A stretch of DNA of 64,000 bases, from the NCBI RefSeq assembly GCF_963259705.1, contig NC_081850.1, positions 36,607,667 through 36,671,666 on the forward strand. Reading direction: 5' to 3'. A program made the position numbers and the translations under genes. How positions within the stretch are numbered: position 1 is the first letter of the stretch; every line of letters starts with the position of its first letter. Source of the stretch: Myotis daubentonii. Taxonomy: Eukaryota > Chordata > Mammalia > Chiroptera > Vespertilionidae. This document shows positions 24,205 to 32,930 of the stretch, one piece after another. The notes under the pieces were generated by a model. The model ran no database searches. It was not told the origin of the DNA and worked only from the letters and a program-made list of their open reading frames with translations.

Positions 24205-24906
24205 CGGTGGTTCCCAACGTGGGGCACACGCCCCACGGGGAGGCAATTTGATTTTTAAGCGGAGCAATTCAAGAATGAGTTATTACCGTGAGTTTTTTGC
24301 ATTTCTTACGGTTCTAGGGCAGTGGTCGGCAAACTCATTAGTCAACAGAGCCAAATATCAACAGTACAACGATTCAAATTTCTTTTAATGGCCAAATTTT
24401 TTAAACTTAAACTGTATAGGTAGGTACATTGTTATTAACTTAATTAGGGTACTCCTAAGGCTTGGGAAGAGCCACAATCAAGGGGCCAAAGAGCCGCATG
24501 TGGCTCACGAGCTGCAGTTTGCCGACCGCTGTTCTAGGGGCCTCATAGACAGTATATACATATATATTGTGACTTATTTAAGCATTTGACTTCTCTATTA
24601 CTAGTATATGTTTTAAAACTTTATTTGCTATTTTTTCATATCACTTCATATTATTATTTTTTTTTTTTTACAATTTCTTAGTGATTTCATCCTCAGCACT
24701 TCAACTGTCCTTTCGTTCTTTTATTTTTCTTTCAATGATGCCATGTTCTCTGGAAGCTTGTTTAAACCAAGTTAATGGCCTTTTAGGCTTCCTCCACATG
24801 AATAGTTCTCTTTTTTGAATAATAAGAATTATATGCCACAGGGGGGACATCAGGATTTTAGAGGTGCTTAGGTGGGGCATGGCCACAAAATGGTTGGGAA
24901 CCACTG
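24205..24906. mobile_element. hAT element, ~700 bp, hosting a second hAT
   Basis: Ends CGGTGGTTCCCAACGTGGGG and AAAATGGTTGGGAACCACTG are inverted. The flanking 8-base duplication is CTCTGTAT / CTCTATAT (24197-24204, 24907-24914). It is interrupted at 24320-24531 by another hAT. No transposase frame is seen. Confidence 0.85.
24320..24531. mobile_element. Nested hAT MITE, 212 bp
   Basis: CAGTGGTCGGCAAACTCATT at the left and CAGTTTGCCGACCGCTG at the right. A perfect 8-base duplication TTCTAGGG lies at 24312-24319 and 24532-24539. Confidence 0.92.
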
Positions 24907-25208
24907 CTCTATATACATGCTGTGAATCTCAGTATATGTATTAAATATAATAATATATGTATTTACTGCCAACAGGATTTCACAGGTCTTTGGTGGATTT
25001 TCTTAGAGCTCCTGCATTCTAAACCAGGGCCATCAAATGGACCTTTGTGAGAAATGGCAATGCACACTACTCAATATGGTCGGCCTTACCTATATGTGTC
25101 TATTGAGCACTTGAAATGTGCTAGTACAAATGAGAAAATGAGTATTTTAAATTTTTATTTTTTTATTGTTGTAAAATACACCTAAAATTTACCATCTTAA
25201 TCATTTTT

Positions 25209-25364
25209 CTATTAAATTTTAGAGAGAAGAAAGGAGAGGGAGGGAAGCCGGAGGAAGGGAGAGAAACATAGATGTTAAGAGCCAAACATCGAGAATTAAA
25301 CTGGCAACCTTTCAGTGCACAGGACGACATCCAACCAACTGAGTGAGCTACACCAGCCAGAGCG
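25209..25364 (-). mobile_element. VES-related SINE (reverse), in L1
   Basis: Reverse SINE with AGAGAGAAGAAAGGAGAGGG and GAGCTACACCAGCCAGAGC. TSD (A/C)CATCTTAA(T/C)CATTTTT on both sides (25191-25208, 25365-25381). Confidence 0.8.
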
Positions 25365-25401
25365 CCATCTTAACCATTTTTAAGTGCACGGTTCAACAGT
25401 A

Positions 25402-25873
25402 TCTATATATACAAAAGGCTAAGCGACAGTCCGACCGTCCCACCAGCCAGTAGGTATGATGCACACTGACCACCAGGGGGCAGACACTCAATGCAGGAGC
25501 TGCCGAGCTGTGGTGACTTGGCAGCAGCAGTTCTCAGGTGATGCACCCCAGAACCAGAGAGGAGGAGCCCAATTCCGGGGTGCATCACCTGACAACGGCC
25601 CTCTCACAATCCAGAACCACTCGGGGGATGTTGAAGAGCTGGTTTCAGCCCGATCCCCACAGGCCAGGCCAAGGGACCCCACCTGCCAGAGGGACCCCCT
25701 CACTCTGCAGGCGCCCTTTGAGCCATGGATCTGCCCCAGGTGTGGCTGGCCAGGGAGGGACTGCAGGAGGTTGGCTCCAGGGTGTATCTGGCACGCTAGC
25801 CCAGTCCCACCCCACTGGCCACCTTCTAATTAAATTTCTTTCAGTGTGCACGAATCTGTGCACCAGGCACTGG
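25402..25873 (+). mobile_element. Non-autonomous Helitron, 472 bp, in L1
   Basis: TCTATATATACAAAAGGCTAAG after A (25401). The imperfect 3' hairpin is GTGCACGAATCTGTGCAC. It ends CTGG (mutated CTAG) at 25870-25873 before T. Confidence 0.82.
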
Positions 25874-25933
25874 TTAAATATATTTAGAATGTGCAACCAT
25901 CACTACCATCCATCTCCATAGCTCATTTCATCT

Positions 25934-26191
25934 TTGTGATTGTCAACAGGTGTCCCACAGAATTTTAAAAACATTCAACACCTGACTATTTAGTCAGGGG
26001 CACTGACCTTTTTCCTTATATTGTCAAATTTAAAAAATGACAACAGCCAACATGATAGCTATCCAGTGTGAATGAATCAAAATTATACCTAAATTTTGGT
26101 CAGATCAGCAAAAAATATATTTTTTGGTGTGCTGCAGAATTTTAGTAATTAGTCTGTGTGTCCCAAGAGATGAAAAGGTTGAAAATCGTTG
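25934..26191. mobile_element. hAT MITE, ~258 bp, in L1
   Basis: Left GTGATTGTCAACAGGTGT and right GATGAAAAGGTTGAAAATCG are diverged inverted ends. The inner part (GTGTGCTGCAGAATTTTAG) is non-coding. No clean 8-base duplication could be fixed, so ends are approximate. Confidence 0.6.
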
Positions 26192-26740
26192 CTCTATATC
26201 CATTAAACACTAACTCTCCTTAGTCCCTGAGAACTACCATTCTACTTCTGTCTCTATGATTTTTACTACCTTAAGTATTTAAGTGGATCATACAGTATTT
26301 TTGTATTTTTGTGACTGGTTTGTTTCACTTAGTATAATGTCCTCATGGTTTATCCATTTTGTAGCATGTCTCAGAACTTCCTTCCTTTTCAAGGCTAAAT
26401 AATTTGCTTATCGGTTCATCTGTTGTTAAACATGGGTAGCTTTCACATTTTAGCTAAAATTAATAATGCTGCTCTGAACATGGGTGTGCAAATATCTCTT
26501 TAAGGCCCTCCTTACAATTCTTCTGGGGATATAACCAGAGAGGAATTACTGGATCATAGGGTAATTCTATTTTCAATTTTTGAGGAACCTTCCTACTGTT
26601 TTCCATTATCAGATGAACCATTTTATTCTCCTACCAACAGAGCACAAAGTTTTCCATTTATCCATATTCTCACTAGTGTTGTTATTTTGTGTGGGGTTTT
26701 TCATAGTAACCATCTTAATGTGTAGGTCGGTATCTTTTTT

Positions 26741-26957
26741 AAAAAGAATATATTTTATTGATTTTTTACAAAGAGGAAGGGAGGGGGATAGAGAGTTAGA
26801 AACATCGGATGAGAGAGAAACATCGATCAGCTGCCTCCTGCACACTCCCCACTGGGGATGTGCCTGCAACCAAGGTACATGCCCTTGACTGGAACAGAAC
26901 CTGGGACCCCTCAGTCTGCAGGCCGACACTCTATCCACTGAGCCAAACCAGCTAGGA
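26741..26957 (-). mobile_element. VES SINE, in L1
   Basis: TATTTTATTGATTTTTTACA tail side, then reverse B- and A-boxes ending GAGCCAAACCAGCTAGG. TSD resembling GGTATCTT on both sides. Confidence 0.88.
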
Positions 26958-26989
26958 CATTGGTATCTTATTTTAAGATGGAATCTCAT

Positions 26990-27206
26990 GCCCTAGCTGG
27001 TTTGGCTCAATGGATAGAGCATCGGCCTGCAGACTGAAGGGTCCCAGGTTTGATTCCAGCCAAGGGCACATGCCTGGGTTGCCGGCTCAATCCCCAGTAG
27101 GGGGTGTGCAGGAGGCAGCCAATCAATGATTCTCATCATTGATGTTTCTATCTATTTCTCCTTCTCCCTTCCTCTCTAAAATCAACAAAACATATTTAAA
27201 AAAAAA
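26990..27206 (+). mobile_element. VES SINE, in L1
   Basis: GCCCTAGCTGGTTTGGCTCA head to a poly-A tail. The AAGATGGAATCTCAT sequence at 26976-26990 recurs at 27405-27419, beyond the next SINE. Confidence 0.9.
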
Positions 27207-27213
27207 AAAAAAG

Positions 27214-27403
27214 ATGGCCCTGACCGGTTTGGCTCAGTGGATAGAGCATCGGCCTGGTGACTCAAGGGTCCCAGGTTCGATTCCAGTCAAGGGCATGTAC
27301 CTTGGTTGCGGGCACATCCCCAGTAGGGAGTGTGCAGGAGGCAGCTGATCGATGTTTCTAACTCTCTATCCCTCTCCCTTCCTCTCTGTAAAAAATCAAT
27401 AAA
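27214..27403 (+). mobile_element. VES SINE inserted in the target duplication of its neighbour
   Basis: CCCTGACCGGTTTGGCTCAG head and CAATAAAAG tail. It sits between AAGATGG and AAGATGGAATCTCAT, that is, inside the right duplication of the preceding SINE. Confidence 0.88.
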
Positions 27404-27649
27404 AGATGGAATCTCATTGTAATTTTGATTTGTTTTCCATGTTTAGCACATGTAATGACCAGTGATGTTTAGCAGCTTTTCACGTGTTTATTGGCCATTT
27501 GTTTATCCTCTTTGGATGAATGTTTTAATTTTATTTCATTGTTATTAATCTTACATAGCCACATGTGGCTGGGGGCTTCCCTACTGGACAGTGCAGCTCT
27601 AGACCATCCTGATGCTGGAAGTACTTTGGAGACCCAACGCAGTAAGGAC

Positions 27650-27832
27650 AGTGAGCTCTGGAGGCAGATGGACCCAGTCAGATACTCTCTGGTTCTGTAG
27701 ATTTATTTAGCCAGTCACTTAAACTTCCTATACCTCAGTTTTCCCATGTGTAAAATGGGACCAATACCTCCTACTTCTGAGAATGAAATGAGCAAACATA
27801 CATGTAGCCCCTGGTACAGCCTTAGGTGCATG
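27650..27832 (+). repeat. MIR SINE
   Basis: GAGCTCTGGAGGCAGATGG, then TACCTCAGTTTTCCCATGTG, TAAAATGGGACCAATACC in MIR order. Confidence 0.75.
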
Positions 27833-28208
27833 GGAGAGAGAATTTAAGCCAATGAGACATGCCTTCCCTCACACCCCAGTGCTCACTGAAACCTGATGCA
27901 AATGGATTGCAGTCATTTGCCAGAGAAATGGACTTTTGGTTCTAGAAAACAAGGACTTTTATAGCTGTCACCAAAAGGACTAAAAAATGGAAGGGTGGAT
28001 TGTGGTGAAATCTGGAAAATCTCGCTCCTCTGACACGCTGTGCAGATGCAGTCTTGGCTAATAACCAACAGAAAAGGAAAGCTGTTGAACTGCCAGTTCT
28101 AGAATACATGGCCCTCGCCTCTGTGAAGCAGCCAAAAACACCTGCAGAGGACGAGTCCTGTAAGAAAACCCTGTAAGTGACACGTGACTCAGGACGGTCC
28201 TGAGACTG

Positions 28209-28232
28209 TGTGTGTGTGTGTGGGGGGGGGGG
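28209..28232. repeat. (TG)n(G)n tract beside exon 2 donor
   Basis: A TG run followed by about eleven G, about 60 bases inside intron 2. Length variation here is likely. Confidence 0.8.
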
Positions 28233-28292
28233 GCCACGGCCTTTCTTCCCTCTTGCTCAGCCACACTGTGAAGCCCGGGTCCCCCAGGTTAC

Positions 28293-28494
28293 CTGGAACT
28301 GCACTGGCGGGGGCGCCCACCGGCGTCGGAGGCAGCGGCGGGGGCGGCGGCGCGGAGCTGCCGCTCTCGGTCATCAGGCACGCGCTGCCGCCGTTGTTCT
28401 CTCTCTTGACCAGCAGCTCGGTCGCACTGGGCAGCGGGATGGGGTGGCTGATGCCCAGTTCCTCCTCTTGGGCCTGCTGCCTTCTCAGGGCCAC
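28293..28494 (-). CDS. DMRT1: DMRT1 coding exon 2
   Basis: Continues the frame of exon 1 in phase 0. After the acceptor TTTCAG (AG at 28496-28495) the product reads [20 protein letters not shown] and goes on through LLVKRENNG and CLMTE, which are DMRT1 hallmarks just after the DM domain. The C-terminal part of the exon is a run of Ser, Pro, Val and Ala with a stretch of five prolines. The chosen end is the donor after CCAG (GTAACC at 28292-28287). This leaves 202 bases and a split Gly codon (phase 1), as I recall for the mammalian gene. The frame stays open past this donor into a TG/G microsatellite, so the donor is the less certain boundary. Exons encoding the Tyr- and Ser-rich transactivation part lie further left, outside the window. 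Confidence 0.93.
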
Positions 28495-28950
28495 CTGAAA
28501 GCACAGGGCAGCAGGTCACCACAAGCATCCCTCGCGCAGCTTTGAGAAAAAACACTGAAGCCCGCTCACCCCGGCCGCACATTCAGCAGCTCCAGGCTGA
28601 GGTCGAACAGCTCCCACTGCCAGGGAACGGCGACGAGCAGCCAAAGCTGAGAAACGGTTTAGAGCCAGTGACTGGCCCACAGCAGGCGCTCAAAACAACG
28701 TCCAGTAAATGAATTTGCATGTAAAGAAGAAGGAAATAGGTTGGCTAGGGAGAATCCGGAAAAATGGCAGTCAGCCCAGCAGAGGTGTTCGATCTGAGAA
28801 GTCTGCGCTCGAATGTTAGAAAGGCAGGGGAATGGGATCGCCTTCCCTCCACAAATCTGTAACAGGCCACTCTGCTGGGAAGAGCGACCAGCAAGACACA
28901 GTGCGGCGAGATTAGATCCCAAGGTACTCACTGTTTTAAAGGAGACACAA

Positions 28951-29088
28951 GCCCTGGCTGGACGGGTGGGGTGGCTCAGCTGGTTGGACATCATCCTGTG
29001 CACCAACAGGTTGCATGTTCAACTCCCCGTCAGTGCACACACCTAGCTTCCAGTTGCATCTCAGGCCTGGGTGTATAGGATGCATAAC

Positions 29089-29148
<60 letters not shown>

Positions 29149-29245
29149 CATCTCTCTCCCTCTCTCCTTCTCTCTCTAAAAATCAATAAAAATACAAAAT
29201 ACAACCTTGGGTGAAAATTTAAAAAATAAATAAATAAGTAAACTT
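28951..29245 (+). mobile_element. VES SINE with long TC microsatellite
   Basis: Divergent head with GGTGGCTCAGCTGGTTGG and TGTTCAACTCCCCGTC. (TC)n at 29092-29148, tail AAAATCAATAAAAATAC. TTTTAAAGGAGACACA / TTTTAAAAGGAGAAACA flank it. Confidence 0.85.
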
Positions 29246-29702
29246 TTAAAAGGAGAAACAGGAGGCAAGCAAAATGCAACTCAAGACAGATTGCAGAATG
29301 TGGCAAACACCACAGGAGAGGCACACACCAGTCCTACATTCAGAGCCAGGAACGCCTTCAAGTGTAAGAATCACCAGAGGTGGTACTGGATCAGAGCCTT
29401 GAATATTAGATGGCCTAGGATTTGGACAGGTAAGGATGAAGGGGCAGAGCAAGGGAAGCAGGTGGGCAGGACAGTCAGGCTGCTGGTGACACCCTTCAGA
29501 GCCTGGGGTGGAGGGGAGGGAGCATGTGGAGAGGTAAGGGGAAGAGGGGGAAAGGGTTGGAAGCTGGTGTGGAAGCCCCTGGAGAAGGGAGAGGCTGGAG
29601 GTGGAGAGAAAGCGAGAGGAAGGTGGAATTCCAGGCAGGAAAGGAGGAGATGGAAGCAGGAAGGAGGAGATAGAAGGGACCTAACATACTTCAGGCACTC
29701 CT

Positions 29703-29920
29703 GCCCGGCCAGTGTGGCTCAGTGGTTGAGCATCCACCCAGGAACCAGAATTTGCTAGTTGGATTCCCAGTCAGGGTACATGCCCAGGTTGTGGGCTCCC
29801 TCCCCAGTGGGGGGCATGCAGGAGGCAGCCAACCAATGATTCTCTCTCATGATTGATGTTTCTCTCTCTCCCTCCCTCTTCCTTCCTCTCTGAAATCAAT
29901 AAAAATATATTTTAAAAAAG
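29703..29920 (+). mobile_element. VES SINE
   Basis: GCCCGGCCAGTGTGGCTCAG head, GTTGGATTCCCAGTC B-box, TCTGAAATCAATAAAAATAT tail; ACTCCT repeats at both edges. Confidence 0.88.
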
Positions 29921-29929
29921 AAACTCCTC

Positions 29930-31380
29930 ATAGCCCCTCTTCAATTTATCTTCTTTTAAATAACATTATTAAAGATAGAAAAAAGAGGTGTAAAGAAAAT
30001 AAATGCATTTTGGCTGACCACATGTAACAAAAAAAGAGACTTTCTGTTGAAATTGACTCTTGGTGATAATGCAATGAGAAAGCACCTGTACCTCAGAGTC
30101 CCAAAGACAAGCCAAAGTTGAAATCAAAATGGTAAACTGGTTTGCTTTGGATTTTTTTAAAATGGTAAACTGGAAGCACAACTACAATTTATATATTGTT
30201 TTAGGAAAATTGTAGTCCAAATTCAGAAAGCTGATTAATTTGGAAGTAATTTTACCCATTATAAGAGGAGTTTTCAACTTACAAAAGAATCCTTAAATAA
30301 TTAAGATCAAGTAATTATGCTTAAATCTTCGACTTTCTTTTATTAACCATGAAATTTTAGAACAGAATATTAAAGATCTGATCATAAATAATAAAAAACA
30401 CCCACAAACCTGTGCAGTATGCCTATGCCTATACCTTGATTTACACAAATCCCATTCATGCACAAAACATACAAAATAAATATTCCATAAACTAAAGACA
30501 CTTTTACAAAGACCTCCCAAGTGTTCTTAGGAAATGTTATTTAAACAGGGAAGGTGAGGCAACTGACTTAAAAAACAAACATGCAATTAATCAGAGTCAT
30601 ATCTAAGATCAATTTCAAATTATTTTAGGACTAAAAAAGAAAAAAAAGCTGTTACATGGATTTGAAAGGTTTCATCACAACACCAGCCTTCTGATGGGGA
30701 AAACACCCAAGTTTCACATTTTCATAAAAGTAATCCTGAGTTGCTTTTGCTTTTAACGTAACAAACAGCCCTCTCCCAAGTTAGTGCCCTACAATAAAGT
30801 TTGTTCAAAATGAATATTTTAATTATATTTTTAGGAAAATTCCCCTCCCAAGCATACTCTCCACATTATTTAAGTCAAGGACTACGTGTTCAGAATATTT
30901 TTCTGCCTACAAACACAATCTAAATGTTCCTAAGGTGTGTTTTTTCCCAAGGTCATTGTGATGCATTTGAACGCGACACTCAGCTTACTCATTTCATCCA
31001 CTATAGATGAAGCTAAAAATCTAGAGAAACCAATAAAAAACAACCTGCATTTATTTCCATGACTGCACTCAGAATCTATGAAGCCAAAATAGATCTATTT
31101 TAAAAATCATTTTTTTAAAAAAGGATATACATAAAAGTATAACCTTTACGCATTTGTGCAGTCCTCTTCAACGCGCTCAACTAAATCATTTTTAATGGAG
31201 TATATTTACACATTCCTCCCCAAAAGTAGCACATCGTTGGTAAATATCTTGGGTATCTTTTCTTTTAAAATAACCTGTCTTTAAAGATAAAAAGTTTTTA
31301 GCTGGGAAGAAAAAGTTTTTATTCTCTTCTAAAAATCCTTTTAGGATACCGAAGACATTAACTATTTCCGTTACGAAGTT
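29930..31380. other. AT-rich, repeat-free block of DMRT1 intron 1
   Basis: About 1.45 kb without any SINE, LINE, Helitron or MITE that I recognise, in a window where such insertions come every 1-2 kb. It is AT-rich with many TTTAAA/ATTTTA runs and ends at the CpG island. It may contain conserved intronic regulatory sequence or may simply be quiet. Confidence 0.45.
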
Positions 31381-31777
31381 AAATTACGGTCGTGCTTTTG
31401 CCGTTTTAAAAGAAAATAAACCACGAACGACAGACAAAACTTCAACCCCTAGCGTTTCCTTCGCCGCGCGTATTTTTAAAGGAATTCTGGAGTGCGTTTT
31501 AAAAGGAAACAAAGCAATTCGTAGATGTGTAAGTTGGGTCGGGACGGCGCACGGGAAGACGCGGTAAAGGTGCCGGACGCGGCGCCCAAAATGGCTGAGG
31601 CGCCGCCGGCCACGCGGGGCGAAGCCGAAAGGGCGCCAAGAGCGCAGGAGGGTCACGCCGGCCGCGTCAGTTACAGCGAAGTTTCCAGAAAAAGCTGCCC
31701 GACGGGAAATCCGGAGCAGCGGGCAGCTCTCGGTTTCGCCTAGACGGGGAGCCCCGGCCGGCACCCTCCGAATGTAA

Positions 31778-32112
31778 GCGCAACTCCCCGCTGGAGGGCG
31801 GAATCAGGGCCCCCCCGGGGCCCCCCAAAGCGCGCACCCTGCCACTATGCTGGGGGCGTAGGTCCCGGGGACCTTCCCCAGCCCGGCGAACCCCGCAACT
31901 CTCTGCTGGAGGCTGGGTCAGGGATCCCGGGGGCTCACGAGCGAACCCAACTTTGGTATAAAAGCGGGATCAGAGATTCTAGGGACCTCCGAGGGGCGAA
32001 ACCCGCAATTCTCTGCTGGAGGGCTGGGCCAGGGATCGCGGGGTGCCCAAGCCGAGCGAACTCCGCAGCTCCCCGCTCTGCCGGCGGGATCGGAGACGCG
32101 TCCCTCCGACCA
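31778..32112. repeat. Degenerate ~55-bp minisatellite in intron 1
   Basis: About six units of 53-60 bases follow each other, starting near 31781, 31836, 31889, 31945, 32000 and 32058. The clearest units share CCCGCAACTCTCTGCTGGAG, then a GGCTGGGTCAGGGATC-like part, then a GGG-rich part ending in GCGAA. The first, second and sixth are more diverged. The array starts about 170 bases inside intron 1 and lies within the CpG island. Confidence 0.75.
31957..31964 (+). promoter_or_regulatory. TATAAAAG on the strand opposite DMRT1
   Basis: A canonical TATA-like octamer in one minisatellite unit, oriented toward exon 1. It stands out in GC-rich DNA and could support antisense transcription across exon 1, but there is no other support. 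Low confidence. Confidence 0.25.
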
Positions 32113-32279
32113 GGGCGTCCGCGCGCGGCTGGGAGCCCGGGCCGAGCGCGCCGCAGCGGCCGGCGAGCACCGCCGCCTCCTTCCCGCACCCGGGCCCCGC
32201 GCGGCGCCGGCCAGGCCGGAGGGACTTTATCCAAAAAAGTTTGGGGCTCAGCCCCGGTTCCCTGGGCGCCCGCACTCAC

Positions 32280-32615
32280 CTGCGCGGCCATCACGCGCTG
32301 CCTCTCGGCGATCAGGTTGCACTTCTTGCACTGGCAGTCCCGCCACATGCAGAAGCGCTTGTGGCCCTTGAGCGGCGACGCGTAGCCGTGGTTCCTGCAT
32401 CGCGCGCACTTGGGCAGCCGCGGAGACTTTTTGCTCCCGGCACCCGTGCCGGTCGCCCCCGAGCCGCCGCCGCCGCTGCCTCCGGCGCCGGAGGTTCCCA
32501 GCAGCGCCCCGGCCCCTTTGCCGAAGCCCCCGGCCTTGCCCTGCGGCGGTGCCCCGGGGCCGTGCGGGGGCTCCGACGGGGCCGAGGGCTTGCTGAATGC
32601 GTCGTCGTTGGGCAT
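32280..32615 (-). CDS. DMRT1: DMRT1 coding exon 1 (DM domain)
   Basis: Encodes residues 1-112 of DMRT1, a nuclear transcription factor that binds DNA through the DM domain and maintains male gonad fate. The product starts [10 protein letters not shown], passes through a Gly/Ser/Ala-rich linker (about residues 29-60) and reaches the DM domain at about residues 65-112. Visible zinc-ligand candidates are Cys70, Cys73, His76, His85, Cys89, Cys94, Cys96 and Cys99, followed by the recognition-helix part ending in RQRVMAAQ. The start is at 32615-32613 with A at -3. The exon is 336 bases, exactly 112 codons, and is followed by a consensus donor (CAG|GTGAGTG, intron starting at 32279). An open frame continues far upstream of this Met, but only because the region is GC-rich; the sequence before MPND does not look like DMRT1. 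Family assignment is firm. Orthology to DMRT1 rather than DMRT2 or DMRT3 rests on the MPND start and on exon 2. Confidence 0.97.
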
Positions 32616-32785
32616 GGTGCTCCAAAGAGAAGCGCAAATAGTCTCAGGGCGCCTCTCTGGTCCGAAGACCGCTACAAGGGAAGCGCCCAGCCGACGGCTG
32701 GGTTTCCGAGAGCGCGCAGGAGGCGTGTGCACTGCAGCGGGAGGCGCGGCGAGAGCTCCGCAGTCTGTCCTCGCAGTGCACAGAG
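32616..32785 (-). other. DMRT1: Predicted DMRT1 5' UTR
   Basis: Interval between the start codon and the expected start of transcription below the TATA box. It is GC-rich and contains no upstream ATG that I trust. The right boundary is inferred only from TATA spacing. Confidence 0.5.
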
Positions 32786-32802
32786 TAGTGGGGGGTTGCG
32801 CC

Positions 32803-32810
32803 CTTTTATA
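32803..32810 (-). promoter_or_regulatory. DMRT1: TATA box of DMRT1
   Basis: On the minus strand the sequence reads TATAAAAG, preceded by GAAAA. A TATA-dependent start would fall about 25-31 bases downstream, near 32772-32785, giving a 5' UTR of roughly 160-170 bases before the ATG at 32615. The position relative to the coding start fits a real promoter. The exact transcription start is an inference. Confidence 0.7.
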
Positions 32811-32875
32811 TTTTCTTTTGGCGCGCGCGGCGCAGAACTTTTGGATACTTTTCAGAATATTCCCCGGACTGTCTG

Positions 32876-32908
32876 GGCGGGAGTGGGCGCGGCCACGCCC
32901 CCCAACCC
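32876..32908 (-). promoter_or_regulatory. GC-box / KLF-EGR-like promoter motifs
   Basis: About 70 bases upstream of the TATA box there is a GC-rich motif with GGGGCGTGGCC and its near-inverse GTGGGCGCGGCC. These match the general Sp/KLF (GGGGCGTGG) and EGR-like (GTGGGCG) patterns. Position and composition suggest a proximal activating element. No binding can be shown from sequence alone. Confidence 0.45.
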
Positions 32909-32930
32909 CCAACTCTGAGAGCTGTGCTCC

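Larger units (their letters stand above)
25146..27540 (-). mobile_element. L1 fragment (reverse), host of at least six later insertions
   Basis: Antisense L1 3' portion: TAAAATACACCTAAAATTTA, then AGTGCACGGTTCAACAGTAT, ATGTGCAACCATCACTACC, CTTTTCAAGGCTAAATAATT, GAGGAACCTTCCTACTGTTT, ending near TGGCCATTTGTTTATCCTC. The pieces are collinear in one L1 once the SINEs, the Helitron and the hAT are removed. Confidence 0.85.
25025..27596. mobile_element. MER3-type hAT element split by an L1
   Basis: Left piece 25025-25145 (CAGGGCCATCAAATGGAC, CTATTGAGCACTTGAAATGT) and right piece about 27525-27596 (AGCCACATGTGGCTGG, CTACTGGACAGTGCAG) join into one MER3-like sequence. The outer duplication is TTCTAAAC / CTCTAGAC (25017-25024, 27597-27604; 6 of 8 match). 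Confidence 0.75.
1..28292 (-). other. DMRT1: DMRT1 intron 2, part
   Basis: Everything left of the exon 2 donor. No reading frame resembling the next DMRT1 exons (Tyr-rich, then Pro/Ser-rich) was found. A very long second intron fits what is known of mammalian DMRT1. The interval is dominated by transposons, annotated individually. Gene membership is inferred from the exon 2 donor. Confidence 0.75.
28495..32279 (-). other. DMRT1: DMRT1 intron 1
   Basis: About 3.8 kb with GT at 32279-32278 and AG at 28496-28495. From the 5' side it holds the downstream half of the CpG island with a 55-base minisatellite (31778-32112), an AT-rich repeat-free block (29930-31380), two VES SINEs and a purine-rich stretch (about 29500-29680). 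Confidence 0.9.
31540..32930. promoter_or_regulatory. DMRT1: CpG island spanning DMRT1 promoter, exon 1 and start of intron 1
   Basis: CpG dinucleotides are dense and GC content is high from about 31.54 to 32.93 kb, in sharp contrast with the AT-rich block at 29.93-31.38 kb and ordinary sequence above 32.95 kb. The island covers the promoter, the 5' UTR, all of exon 1 and about 740 bases of intron 1. Methylation of this island is a likely layer of DMRT1 regulation (inference from the gene's known biology). Long open frames on both strands here are composition artefacts. Confidence 0.85.

Noticed and set aside
1..28292. DMRT1 exon 3
   Set aside because: No Tyr-rich frame with splice sites was seen. 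It probably lies beyond the left edge.
29291..29758. Plus-strand frame of 155 codons
   Set aside because: Purine-rich low-complexity frame that runs into a VES SINE.
31525..31743. Plus-strand frame of 72 codons with an AAAATGGCTG start, like a first exon
   Set aside because: The ATG context resembles a YY1 site, but there is no donor or protein resemblance. Kept only as part of the CpG island.
31778..32112. Tandem units as a CRISPR array
   Set aside because: The units are degenerate and contiguous, with no unique spacers, and the genome is mammalian.
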